This document shows, piece after piece, positions 31,080 to 40,290 of a stretch of DNA of 64,000 nt. This DNA comes from Chitinophaga niastensis (GTDB taxonomy: Bacteria; Bacteroidota; Bacteroidia; Chitinophagales; Chitinophagaceae). The translations under genes and the position numbers were made by a program. The DNA is taken from assembly GCF_003014755.1 (NCBI RefSeq), contig NZ_PYAW01000002.1, positions 1,426,001-1,490,000 on the forward strand, read 5' to 3'. The notes beneath the pieces were generated by a model, which searched no databases, was not told the DNA's origin, and saw only the letters and a program-made list of their open reading frames with translations. The number at the start of each line of letters is the position of its first letter. Within the stretch, counting starts at the first letter, position 1.

Positions 31080-31535
31080 ATGACACAAGTGAACGAAATA
31101 TTGAAGCACTCAATTAATGCAATTGAATACAGATTTATTAAAGCAACAGCTGGTTCTAAAGACAACTTTGGGGACTATAAAATTAGTGACCACACAAGAA
31201 GTCCGAATGAAATTATTAATCATATGTATGACCTGGCAACAAAAACAAAGACTATGATTAAGGAAGGGCATTTCAACTGCCCGGTTCCTGAAAGCCTTAA
31301 ATTTGAAGACGAAGTAAAACGGTTTTTATCAGCAATAAAGGAACTTGAAGCTGTAATTGCTAACAGTGAAATAAGTATAGAAATAAGTAAAAAATTATTA
31401 CAAGGCCCCATTTTAGACATGGCTACTCATATAGGACAGATTGCAATGCTGAATGGCCTGAATGGAAACAAGATTACCAAAGAAAGCTATTTCGCTGCTG
31501 ATTTAGATAGTCCCATCCGGCACTTGCGCGGGTAG
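31080..31535 (+). CDS. DinB-like protein
   Basis: 151 residues of the DinB-like helical bundle. HSINAIEYRFIKATAGS starts helix 1, SPNEIINHMYDLATKTKTMI carries the usual first His, and ILDMATHIGQIAMLNGLNG the late HxGQ block. Metal-dependent thiol transferase or detoxification roles are known for relatives; the specific reaction is unknown. The start is at the ATG of 31080. It precedes a Crp-family gene on the same strand by about 190 nt. Confidence 0.78.
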   Translation: MTQVNEILKHSINAIEYRFIKATAGSKDNFGDYKISDHTRSPNEIINHMYDLATKTKTMIKEGHFNCPVPESLKFEDEVKRFLSAIKELEAVIANSEISIEISKKLLQGPILDMATHIGQIAMLNGLNGNKITKESYFAADLDSPIRHLRG

Positions 31536-31723
31536 GGATATACTTCAGGAGGCAATTGGGAATATTCAGACGACCTGCTTATTAACAACCAAATTGAGCA
31601 TCTGTTTAAAAGAGATTTTGAGCAGTTAAGACATCTATGTTAAAAAATATTTCTACATAACTATACATAATAAATTGTCCTGGAATGATTTTCATACTAA
31701 GTTTGGAGTTTGAAAATTAAGCG

Positions 31724-32290
31724 ATGAAAAATTTATTAGCATATATCCATTCTCTCACCAACTTTTCAGCGGAAAGCTGGGAGATCCTTTCTCCTGCATT
31801 GACAACAATAACATTCGAAAAAGATCAGTACCTGTTGGAGGCCGGTAAGGTATGTGATGCCTTGTTTTTTGTTAGCGGGGGCTATTGCCGGGCTTTTTAC
31901 GATAAGGACGGACAGGAAATAAATACGGATTTCTTTTTTGAAAATGACATCGCCACCAATATAAACAGTTTCGCCAAAGCAGAAAAATCTGAATTTTCTA
32001 TTCAGGCTTGTGAAGATGTAACAGTAGTAAGATTTGATAAGAAAAAGTTGCGTGAAGCGGCAGAACACGACCCGGAGATTGACGGGCTGGGTAGGAAATG
32101 TTTACAACAAATTGCTGCCAAACAAGAAAAGCATGCAGCGATGTATAAGCTGATGACTGCTCAGGAGCGATATGAATATTTAGAAAAATATGCGCCTGAA
32201 GTTTTACAAAGAGTGTCGCTAACACAAATAGCGTCCTATCTCGGTGTTGCGAGGGAAACATTAAGCCGCATCCGCAGCAGAAGGTTGTAG
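31724..32290 (+). CDS. Crp/Fnr-family transcriptional regulator
   Basis: 188 residues. Cyclic-nucleotide-binding fold from about residue 20 (FEKDQYLLEAGKVCDALFFV then SGGYCRAFYDKDGQEINTDF), a long dimerisation helix, and a C-terminal winged HTH with recognition region RVSLTQIASYLGVARETLSR. The fold lacks the phosphate-binding RxA signature of cAMP receptors, as in most Bacteroidota members, so the signal may not be cAMP. It is followed by the SnoaL-like gene 130 nt downstream, which may be a target. Confidence 0.88.
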   Translation: MKNLLAYIHSLTNFSAESWEILSPALTTITFEKDQYLLEAGKVCDALFFVSGGYCRAFYDKDGQEINTDFFFENDIATNINSFAKAEKSEFSIQACEDVTVVRFDKKKLREAAEHDPEIDGLGRKCLQQIAAKQEKHAAMYKLMTAQERYEYLEKYAPEVLQRVSLTQIASYLGVARETLSRIRSRRL

Positions 32291-32419
32291 CATTGTTTTG
32301 TGACGATTGTCACAGGTTAAATTAAATGGATCGAACGACCTTTACATTACAATCAGCATATGATCATAACAAGTATTTGATTTTATAGCGGTTTAATCAT
32401 TGATAACTAAATTAAAAAA

Positions 32420-32785
32420 ATGACACAAAACAATTCGCAAGGCACGGCCAATGACGCAAAAGAAGTTGTATTATCCTTTATTAAGGCGCTGAATGAAGAG
32501 GATTATAACGCGGGCAGAAAATACGTAAATGATGATCTTTTATTTGTAGGGGTACTTGGTTCCCGTGAAGGGGCAGAGGTCTACTTTAGTGATATGGAAC
32601 GTATGAGAATAAAGTATAAGATCGAAAAAAGCTTTGTTGATGGGGATGATGTTTGTCTGTTATACGATATTTTGATTGGTGGCGTAACTACATACGGATC
32701 CGGATGGTATCGTTTGGTTGATGGCAGGATAAGCTCAATCAAGGTAGTTTTTGATCCACGTCCTTTGCTGGAAAATGCAAAGTAA
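32420..32785 (+). CDS. SnoaL/NTF2-like protein
   Basis: 121 residues forming a typical NTF2-like alpha+beta barrel: AKEVVLSFIKALNEEDYNAG (helix 1), VNDDLLFVGVLGSREGAEVY, then alternating strands (VCLLYDILIGGVTTYGSGWY) and ISSIKVVFDPRPLL as the last strand. Members of this fold are small-ligand binders, polyketide cyclases or isomerases; no catalytic residue assignment is possible here. It lies downstream of a Crp-family gene and ends at a terminator hairpin. Confidence 0.78.
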   Translation: MTQNNSQGTANDAKEVVLSFIKALNEEDYNAGRKYVNDDLLFVGVLGSREGAEVYFSDMERMRIKYKIEKSFVDGDDVCLLYDILIGGVTTYGSGWYRLVDGRISSIKVVFDPRPLLENAK

Positions 32786-32814
32786 ATTGATCTTTCGTTT
32801 ATAAAAATATTTTG

Positions 32815-32848
32815 AAAGCCGCTTAAATCGCCCGATTTATGTGGCTTT
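32815..32848 (+). terminator. Intrinsic terminator after the SnoaL-like gene
   Basis: AAAGCCGCTTAAATCG pairs with CGATTTATGTGGCTTT (one G-U pair, one mismatch), followed by TCTGCTTCC. It belongs to the same sequence family as the hairpins at 14532 and 51866. Confidence 0.75.
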
Positions 32849-32953
32849 TCTGCTTCCGTTCCGTTGGTGTTTGCATATATCAGGGGTACAGCGGCCATCA
32901 AATCCGGTAAAAAAATAAGTTATCTTGCAGGCACTTATTTAAGCTTAATTTGT

Positions 32954-34036
32954 ATGGATCCTCTCAAGGAAATGTTCAACAAAAAATTTTACCAGCATTT
33001 TGCCACCGGTTTTGCAAGTGCAGATAAAAATTTTAATAAAGAAGCTTTTGTCAAAGATGTCACCGAAAATATGGAAGGGCTTTCCCTGAATGGCAGATTG
33101 CGAAATACTGCTATCGTGCTTAAAAAGTACCTTCCTGCCAATTATCAGCAATCTGTTGAAATAATGTTCCGGGCAGCACCTTTGCTTAATACCGGCTATA
33201 CCGCGCTGGTACTGCCTGATTTTGTGGCGCTTTACGGGAAAGACCACTTTGATCTTTCGATGGAAGCGCTTAAACATTTTACCGCGTTCGGGTCATCGGA
33301 GTTTGCCATCCGTGAATTCTTAAAAACAGATCTGGTAAAAACTTTGGCAGTATTGAATGAGTGGGCAGAAGATAAAAGTCAGCATGTAAGACGACTCGCT
33401 TCGGAAGGCAGCAGACCCCGGCTTCCCTGGTCCTTCAAACTGGAACAAATTATTAAGAACCCGACATTGACAACAGGTATCCTGGAAAAATTAAAGGCAG
33501 ATGAAGAGCTGTATGTAAAAAAATCAGTGGCTAATCATCTGAATGATATTTCAAAAGATAATACCGCATACATGCTGCAGCTGGTAAAAAGCTGGGATAA
33601 AAATAACCCGCATACCAGCTGGATCATTAAACATGCCATCCGTACGCTGATTAAGAAAGGAGATAAGGATTCGCTTGCCATATTCAATTTCGAGAAAAAT
33701 GTAAAAGTCCGTCTCGATAAATTAAAATTAAGCGCAGCTGTTATCCGGCTGGGGGAAGCATTACAATTTGAATTTCAGCTGACCAGTGAAAAAAACACAC
33801 CGCAAAAGCTGGTGATCGATTATGCCATTCATTATTCAAAATCTTCCGGTGAATTATCAAAAAAGGTGTTTAAACTGAAAGAAATTACCCTGCTGCCAGG
33901 CCAGCAAGTTCAAATAATAAAGAAGCAACTGTTCAGGGACCTGACCACCCGTAAACATTACAAGGGAAAGCATCTTATAGAGATCATAGTGAACGGAAAA
34001 GTGCTGGGCAGTAAAACGTTCAGCCTGGTCTTATAA
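32954..34036 (+). CDS. DNA alkylation repair protein (AlkD-like HEAT repeats)
   Basis: 360 residues from the ATG at 32954 (MDPLKEMFN); the frame is open for 30 more residues but they overlap the upstream terminator region and lack family features. About residues 1-260 are AlkD-type HEAT repeats, with LNEWAEDKSQHVRRLASEGS and NPTLTTGILEKLKADEELYV then KKSVANHLNDISK as characteristic repeats. AlkD removes N3- and N7-alkylated purines from DNA. The last ~95 residues (from VKVRLDKLKLSAAVI) form an additional beta-rich domain not found in the short AlkD enzymes. Glycosylase activity is inferred from the family. Confidence 0.85.
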   Translation: MDPLKEMFNKKFYQHFATGFASADKNFNKEAFVKDVTENMEGLSLNGRLRNTAIVLKKYLPANYQQSVEIMFRAAPLLNTGYTALVLPDFVALYGKDHFDLSMEALKHFTAFGSSEFAIREFLKTDLVKTLAVLNEWAEDKSQHVRRLASEGSRPRLPWSFKLEQIIKNPTLTTGILEKLKADEELYVKKSVANHLNDISKDNTAYMLQLVKSWDKNNPHTSWIIKHAIRTLIKKGDKDSLAIFNFEKNVKVRLDKLKLSAAVIRLGEALQFEFQLTSEKNTPQKLVIDYAIHYSKSSGELSKKVFKLKEITLLPGQQVQIIKKQLFRDLTTRKHYKGKHLIEIIVNGKVLGSKTFSLVL

Positions 34037-34045
34037 TCCATGAGG

Positions 34046-37000
34046 TTAGTTCTTTTCATCATCTGCATCCTGCGTTTCTTCCAGTTTATCTTTATCGCTG
34101 CCTCTGCGCAGTTTCACTTTGGGATTGCTCTGGGTGCCGGTAACGTTGAAGGGTATACCAAATATGCCAAGTGGCGGCAATCCTAAACGCCCTTTCAGGT
34201 TCAGCTTTCCATCAAGGCTAACCTGTCCTTCAAAGCGGGGCCGGAAGCCGGCTACGCGCATCCTGGTCTTATCGATGGTAATAATATTATTATTGATCCT
34301 GGATTTAATATCTATTTTGGAAAGGTCCGGGTCTTTCACTTCATCTTTGCCTGTAGAGCTACTTATTGCATTAAACAGCTTGAAGCCTTTCATCTTTATT
34401 TTTTTTACTGACAGCACACCTTCTCCTTTCAGGGAAGGATACACCGGGTTCATGTTCTCATCCAGCTTGCCGCTTAAATGATAGTCGAGTCCTACAATCC
34501 CGCTTGCGCTGGCAGCGGAAGTGGCCATATCATGAAATAGTTTTATTTCGTTGTAAGCACGTTTTATATCAAATTCTTTTGCGCTGATGTGATAATCAAA
34601 GGTGGCTTTTTTAGGCTGAAGGCTTACATAGGTAGCATCCATTTCAACCGGTGCACCGATAATGTTAAAGCCTGTTTTGTTCAGTTGAAGTTTGTTGCTG
34701 TCAACTACCAGTTGTCCGTGGAAATCATTGATGTCAACGCCCTTGAATCGTACCTTGCCGGCGGCGGCATTCAGTGTCAGCGACAGGTTGCCGGGTATCA
34801 TAACAACGCCGGAAGGAGCGGAGGAGGTGCTGGCAGTAGTGTTTTTCTTGCTTCCGTTCATCATCAGTTCATCTACCAGGATATAATCGCTTTTCAGGTC
34901 AAAGGTGCCATGCAGGGTTTGATCTTTTTGCGTAGCATAACCGATCACATTACTTAAAAAACCATTCAGTGTAATAAGCGATTTTCCGTAACTGGCATTG
35001 AACTGATCGAACCACATTTTATCCTGGTCAAAACGGAAAACGCCGTTTTTGATATAAAAGGGAAGGGGAAACAGTTCGGATGTTAAAGCTATATCCCTGA
35101 CCGTTAGTGTTCCTTTGTTATTTAGTTTGTTATAACGGCCTGCAGTGGCGTCGCTTTGTGTGCCGCTGAGCGACAGGTTGGTTTTTATGAAACCCTTGAG
35201 GTCATAGCCTTGCAAGGCAAAGACTTTATATATTTTGCCCAGGTCTATTATGCCGTTGGATGTAATATTATATTGAAGGTTGTCAAAATTATTCAGGTCG
35301 GCTTTCAGCATGAAAGGCTGTCCTTCAAACTCAAAAGCTACTGGTTTGAGGTCTACCTTTAATGAACGCATAGTGCCGGTGGTATTGGTAATAGTGGCGT
35401 CTACATTTATTTTTTCAATAGGTTTGGGGTAATATTTTGTTTGTATGGTGCCGTTGTTCATCGTCAGCCTGGCTGTGGTGACAGGGAACAGCCTTTTAGC
35501 CGGCACGTAGCTGCCTTTGGTACTGATATCAATATTCAGATCACCGGCCATATCCAGGCTGTCGGGCCGGTAAAACTGCTTTATATCAGCCAGGTGGAGC
35601 ACTGATTCCAGTTTGGCTGCTACCAATGGTTCCTGGGCATTGCTGAGCCGGAAAAATCCTTTGATATAGTTACTCAGCATATTGGCATTAATGTCTTCTA
35701 TGTTGAGATGCGTATGTGCGTAGTTGTTATCCGGACAGGAAGCCTGCATGTTGAAACTGATATTGCTGACTGCCTGCGGCATGGACGCAAATTTAAAATA
35801 ACCGTTGCGGAAGGTGGATGCTAAATTAAAGGCCGGGATGCTGCTGATCACAGTATCCGCATGCCGCCGCAAGCCCCGGTATACAACACCTTTTGCATAT
35901 TGTCCGTCTGCCTGCAGGTGCGCCTGCAGCCTGCCTTTCAGTTCAAAGGATTGCCATCCCACAGCCTTGCTCCATTTTTCCAGGTCTATGTCGGTGTTCA
36001 TTTTTATATGAACATCAGGTGCTTTAAGGCCTTTGATCCGGATCACAGAGCTGAAATAATCTTTATCAATATTGAAGAAAATAGAATCTACATTGATATA
36101 AAGGCTATCTGTATTGAGTTGCGGCAGTTTTGACTGGAAATTGAGGAAGAGATTTTTTACAGGAGCGGGTGCTTTTGCATTGGTGATCACGCCGTCCCTT
36201 ACTTTCATATTAAAGGTGAGGTCGGGCATGGTGTTGGTTTCCGCGATGTATTGGCCAATGAGTGATGCATTCACATCGGCAGCTCCTTGTATATCTGTAT
36301 GCTCCAGCCATGTAACATATTCCGGTGGCAGGGCGCTGAAAATAGCATGGAGGCTGGATTCCCTGGAGTTGAGCCTGAAATCCATCCTATAGCCGTTTTT
36401 CAGGAATCCGAAAGAGCCGTTCAGTCTTACCGGCAGTTCATTTATTTTCAGGTCGTTTTTTTCAAAAACGAGGTCCAGTGAATTGGTATTGATCTTCGTG
36501 ATGAGTTCCCCGTTGAGTTTCTTGGACAGGATATAAGAAGTGCCGCCATAGTTAAGATCGAAGGAAGCTATACGAACCTGTGAATGCAGGTCGAACTGCG
36601 CTTTACTCAGGTCGCCTTTGCCTGTATAGTTCACTTCCTTTGCCTGGATGTACATCGGGAGGGACTGGTCATCATAAATGATATTGCAGTGTTCTATTTG
36701 TATGCGTTCTATTTTCAGGGATGCACTGCCGCTGTCTGCGGGGTTGGCAGCTGTAGCCGGGCCGGACTTATACACATTATAGTTAGGATGACCGGCAGCA
36801 TCTACCATAACATGGATGTTCCCTTTGGTCAGGAATATTTCGTCAATGTTGATGGAGCTGGAAAAGATGCTGGCCAGGTTTACGCCCAGGGCCACTTCAT
36901 CCGCTGCTATCAGCGTGTCTTGTTTGAATGGAGCTGCTCCTTTCAGGCTAAAATCGTATAGGGTCAGTGTCAGGGACGGGAAATGGTTGAAGAACGATAA

Positions 37001-37183
37001 CCTTGCCTTCGAGAAGTTCAAATCACCGGTAATGCTGTTATTGGTCCATGTTTTTATTTTATTGGATATCGCTGTTGGAAAGAGAACAGGCAATAAAAAT
37101 AATAAAAGGAATATAGCAGCTACTGATATTGAAATAATTTTCAATGTTTTCAGTGCAGCTTTTTTAATAAAGGCATTGCGCAT
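34046..37183 (-). CDS. AsmA-family protein
   Basis: 1045 residues. A single N-terminal membrane helix (IISISVAAIFLLLFLLPVLF) anchors a long periplasmic rod of beta strands. LNFSKARLSFFNHFPSLTLT in the first 80 residues is the AsmA N-terminal motif, and VRFKGVDINDFHGQLVVDSN and the final LKGRLGLPPLGIFGIPFNVT block belong to the AsmA C-terminal region. AsmA/TamB/YhdP-like proteins form hydrophobic grooves for phospholipid transport between membranes. The charged tail (RRGSDKDKLEETQDADDE) is probably disordered. It converges with the AlkD-like gene; the stop codons are 9 bp apart with no room for a terminator between. Confidence 0.9.
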   Translation of the reverse strand: MRNAFIKKAALKTLKIISISVAAIFLLLFLLPVLFPTAISNKIKTWTNNSITGDLNFSKARLSFFNHFPSLTLTLYDFSLKGAAPFKQDTLIAADEVALGVNLASIFSSSINIDEIFLTKGNIHVMVDAAGHPNYNVYKSGPATAANPADSGSASLKIERIQIEHCNIIYDDQSLPMYIQAKEVNYTGKGDLSKAQFDLHSQVRIASFDLNYGGTSYILSKKLNGELITKINTNSLDLVFEKNDLKINELPVRLNGSFGFLKNGYRMDFRLNSRESSLHAIFSALPPEYVTWLEHTDIQGAADVNASLIGQYIAETNTMPDLTFNMKVRDGVITNAKAPAPVKNLFLNFQSKLPQLNTDSLYINVDSIFFNIDKDYFSSVIRIKGLKAPDVHIKMNTDIDLEKWSKAVGWQSFELKGRLQAHLQADGQYAKGVVYRGLRRHADTVISSIPAFNLASTFRNGYFKFASMPQAVSNISFNMQASCPDNNYAHTHLNIEDINANMLSNYIKGFFRLSNAQEPLVAAKLESVLHLADIKQFYRPDSLDMAGDLNIDISTKGSYVPAKRLFPVTTARLTMNNGTIQTKYYPKPIEKINVDATITNTTGTMRSLKVDLKPVAFEFEGQPFMLKADLNNFDNLQYNITSNGIIDLGKIYKVFALQGYDLKGFIKTNLSLSGTQSDATAGRYNKLNNKGTLTVRDIALTSELFPLPFYIKNGVFRFDQDKMWFDQFNASYGKSLITLNGFLSNVIGYATQKDQTLHGTFDLKSDYILVDELMMNGSKKNTTASTSSAPSGVVMIPGNLSLTLNAAAGKVRFKGVDINDFHGQLVVDSNKLQLNKTGFNIIGAPVEMDATYVSLQPKKATFDYHISAKEFDIKRAYNEIKLFHDMATSAASASGIVGLDYHLSGKLDENMNPVYPSLKGEGVLSVKKIKMKGFKLFNAISSSTGKDEVKDPDLSKIDIKSRINNNIITIDKTRMRVAGFRPRFEGQVSLDGKLNLKGRLGLPPLGIFGIPFNVTGTQSNPKVKLRRGSDKDKLEETQDADDEKN

Positions 37184-37608
37184 AAAAATCCAGGAATATT
37201 TTAAGGCTGTTGTTGATATACATCATCCCTATTGTCCTATTTATAGGTGATTTTTCTTGTATATCTAACAGCCTTTTATGGTTACAGCGGTAAAGATAAT
37301 CAATATTTATGAGCTGGCTTTAGTTGCACTATTACTTCAGACGACACCTGAATGCAGCAATAAAAAATCTAAAGCTTCGCTAATAGTTCTGCCTGACTAT
37401 TTTGTGTTTCATCATAAAGAGCGGTGAAGAAATATTATAATTGAATTTGACCAATGGCCAGTCTACCATTGGCAACCCGGGAGTCTTTTAACATCACCTT
37501 ATTCTTTTAAATTTACCTGATATACTGCTGGTATCTGCTCCGCTGAAAGATTCATTTGTGCAGTCATTACTTTAGTTTGAAGATCGGCCATTTGTGCTAA
37601 TGTTATGA
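37184..37608. other. Gap between DUF1214 and AsmA genes with a large stem-loop
   Basis: No gene seen. AAGGCTGTT (37203-37211) pairs with AACAGCCTT (37267-37275), with an inner TATACA/TGTATA stem and CCTAT/ATAGG at the tip, giving one long imperfect hairpin 20-90 nt upstream of the AsmA ATG. In AsmA mRNA this could be a 5' leader structure. The tip contains AATAGGACAATAGGG on the minus strand, a word also found at 55952-55966. Confidence 0.5.
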
Positions 37609-38997
37609 TTACTTCACTGGTGCTGGTTGCGGAGCTTTCCATTCCCCGTTCAGGATTTCTTTTCCGGGACCATAAATCCGGATCAGGTAATAAAAGGAAC
37701 CTTGAGGAGTAGGCAACCAGTTAGGCTCCTTATCTTTTGCCGGTGGGTAATGTTGCAGATATAACGTCAGATCGCCGTTAGGGTCATATTTAGGCCCGCT
37801 TGTTCTGTCACCGATAGAATACCTGTTAATCGGATTTTTAACCAGGAAACGGCTTGGTAATTCATATAAAGTAATGCTCCAGAAGTATTTGTTTGGTGGT
37901 GTTTGACCTTTAGGGAAACGGATGATATAATTGTTTTTACCCTCCAGGAAATTGCCGTTTTTATCTGACCTGATACCAACGTATATAGCTTCTTCTTTGG
38001 TGTTTCCAAACAATCCCGCAGCAGCTCCCAGTGCCCGTTTGAAATAATTTCCCTGCAGCATTTCCCTGGTACCAAAGAGATCGGTGGCATTGGAAATTTT
38101 ATCGGTGCCTTCCTGCAATTCCTTTTCAGCACTTTTTACACCATCATTAATTGCAGCCAGTATTTCAGGACTATAAGCGGTGCTGTCGAAAGGTTTTCCG
38201 GGTTCAATGCCAATTTTAGCAAACCTTTCCCTTATTCCTTTTTCTTCCGGAACCAGGGGGCTGTACTGCAATAAATTATTGAGCAATCCAATAAATGAAT
38301 AGGAACTTATTGCTCCAGGATTGTATACCGGAAATGATAAATCATACTTTTTGACAGGAGGGGCAGCTTGTTTGGTATACTCATGCAAAGGGATGATCTT
38401 AAAGCCTGCCTGTATTTTTTTTACATTTTAAATATCGCCCGGCGCAGTTTTTAATTCCGTTCTTCCTAAAACTGTTACCAGGTTAGTTTCAGAAGAGATA
38501 ACACCATTAATGCCAGCTGGCTTATCAACCTGTTGGCCGGGGCCTGTAACCAGGTATTTGCCGGCACCGTCGCCTGTGGTACGACTACCAATATACCCGA
38601 AATTGAAAGTGTAAAGATCAATGAACTGCAGCGCGTAGTATCTTTTATCTTTTATTTCCGGCACTTCTATAATAACAGGTTCATCACTCAGATTAAGAAT
38701 TGCCCAGGAGTAAGGCGTGTCATTATTTGGCGTAACAACGGCGGTATCACTGGATGTAAAGCTTTTTGTATAATTCCTGAACTGATTAAATCCTCCAATG
38801 TAATCAGGATATTTTTTATCCAATGCATAAAGATACATGGTTCTGTAGTTGTTGAACATTGGAAACGCATATATCCAGGCATCATGCGCAATAATTCTCG
38901 CAGAATCGCCTGTTAATGCAGCGTTTTTATTGCCTTTTTGAAAGCAGCTGCTTAATGCCAATAACGCCAACAACGCAGAAAAAATAAGAGATCTCAT
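37609..38997 (-). pseudogene. DUF1254/DUF1214 protein gene interrupted by one in-frame TAA
   Basis: A lipoprotein precursor (LLALLALSSCFQ, lipobox Cys18) with a DUF1254 domain (ARIIAHDAWIYAFPMFNNYR, VVTPNNDTPYSWAILNLSDE) runs 189 residues to a TAA at 38430-38428. The same frame then continues without gap: NVKKIQAGFKIIPLHEYTKQ, followed by a complete DUF1214 domain (NNYIIRFPKGQTPPNKYFWS, YSIGDRTSGPKYDPNGDLT). In intact relatives the two domains form one protein of about 460-480 residues. A single G-to-T change in GAA (Glu) would explain the stop. No start codon with support opens the second part (only TTG). It is a recent pseudogene, a readthrough case or a sequencing error. Confidence 0.85.
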
Positions 38998-39305
38998 GTT
39001 ATAAATGTTTAGATAAATTCAAAAGCATTTCACCCATCTTTTGAAAGATGAATGTACCGTGATGAATGCCCGATCGCTGAAAGAAAGTGCTGCGAATTGT
39101 TTATTTATGCGAAGGAATTGAGATGGATGAGGGTGTTTATCTAAATGTTAACAACACAATATCCGTTTTGGTTTAATAAAATATATTTAATGGATAAGCA
39201 ATACCCTCATTGTCTGGCCGGCAACGTTCTTTTGAAAGTGTGATTATTTGTCTTTTATTTGAAAAGACAAATAATTTCCTATTTTTAAGATTCAAAAAAT
39301 ATAAG

Positions 39306-39527
39306 ATGCTGCCAAAAGGAGAACATATTGAGGGAGTGCCCACTGAACTGGAAATATTGCTGGCAAAAGACAAGCAGGCAAAGACTTTTTTTGATTCCCT
39401 CTCAAAGTCTTACAAGCAGGGATATTGCGATTGGGTTGGTTCAGCAAAACAGGAGGCTACCCGGCAAACAAGAGCCGAAAAGGCCCTGATCATGTTGCAG
39501 AAAGGCCAGAAGACGCTTAAAACGTGA
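39306..39527 (+). CDS. YdeI/OmpD-associated domain, short protein
   Basis: 73 residues from the ATG at 39306. The content matches the C-terminal domain of YdeI/OmpD-associated proteins: GVPTELEILLAKDKQAKTFF then DSLSKSYKQGYCDWVGSAKQ, ATRQTRAEKALIMLQKGQ. Full family members have about 190 residues with an N-terminal DUF1801-like or YdhG half, absent here. The 32 in-frame residues upstream look non-coding. It may be a genuine mini-protein or the surviving end of a longer gene. It converges with the LytTR gene. Confidence 0.72.
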   Translation: MLPKGEHIEGVPTELEILLAKDKQAKTFFDSLSKSYKQGYCDWVGSAKQEATRQTRAEKALIMLQKGQKTLKT

Positions 39528-39543
39528 ACGGTGTACCCCCGCT

Positions 39544-40290
39544 TTACACCAATCCCTTCTTCAGTTCATCTCTCCTTGCCCTCGATACCGGAACCTGTAC
39601 GCCGTCTTCCATCAATAAATATCCTCCGGATTCTTTCACCATGCTTCTGACAAATTTTTTGTTCACCAGGTGCGACTGATGACACCTTACAAAACCGTAA
39701 GGGGCCAGCATTTCTTCGTACTCATAAATGGAAACAGCTACGGTGATCTTCTCTCCATCTTTTATGTAAAAATGTGTATAGCTGTTACTGCTTTCACAAC
39801 GAACAATATCTTTCGTATATACAAACCTTGTTTCTTTCAACGAAGGAAGGGCAATGCGGTGCTCGTCTTTTTGCTGGCCCTGGTGCAGTATTTCAACCAG
39901 GTATTGCATTTGCTGGCTTTGTTTCTTTTTTGCTATTACGGAGGATGCTTTTTCTACTGCAGTTTTAAGCTCTTCTGTGTCCACTGGTTTCAACAGGTAA
40001 TCCATCGCCGCAAACTTTACCGCCTGAATACCATATTGATCAAATGCGGTTACAAAGATCAGCGCAAAATCTGCGGAAGGCAACTCCTTTAATAGCTCAA
40101 AGCCATTTTTGTCAGGCAGCTGTATATCAAGAAAAACAAGATCCGGACGGAGCTGCTGAATGGCGGTAATGCCATCAGCAGCTCCGTTAGCAGTACCGGT
40201 TACCCGCACACCAGGACAATGCTGCTCCAGCAGTCGTTGCAGGTTAATGATATTGATAGGTTCATCATCTATAATAAGTGCATTAATCAT
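39544..40290 (-). CDS. LytTR-type response regulator
   Basis: 248 residues from the ATG at 40290, chosen because INALIIDDEP is the canonical receiver start; the extra 58 upstream residues overlap the kinase gene. Receiver domain: acidic pair DDE (7-9), phospho-acceptor Asp in LVFLDIQLPDKNGFELL, VTAFDQY with the conserved Thr, LLKPVDTEEL with the Lys. LytTR DNA-binding domain: YTKDIVRCESSNSYTHFYIK to FVRCHQSHLVNKKFVRSM. It overlaps the sensor kinase gene by 8 nt (ATGATTAA), so the pair is translationally coupled. Targets unknown. Confidence 0.92.
   Translation of the reverse strand: MINALIIDDEPINIINLQRLLEQHCPGVRVTGTANGAADGITAIQQLRPDLVFLDIQLPDKNGFELLKELPSADFALIFVTAFDQYGIQAVKFAAMDYLLKPVDTEELKTAVEKASSVIAKKKQSQQMQYLVEILHQGQQKDEHRIALPSLKETRFVYTKDIVRCESSNSYTHFYIKDGEKITVAVSIYEYEEMLAPYGFVRCHQSHLVNKKFVRSMVKESGGYLLMEDGVQVPVSRARRDELKKGLV

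Noticed and set aside
34119..36481. Several plus-strand open frames inside the AsmA gene
   Set aside because: They lie antisense to a 1045-residue gene with strong family signals; their sequence looks like antisense shadow.
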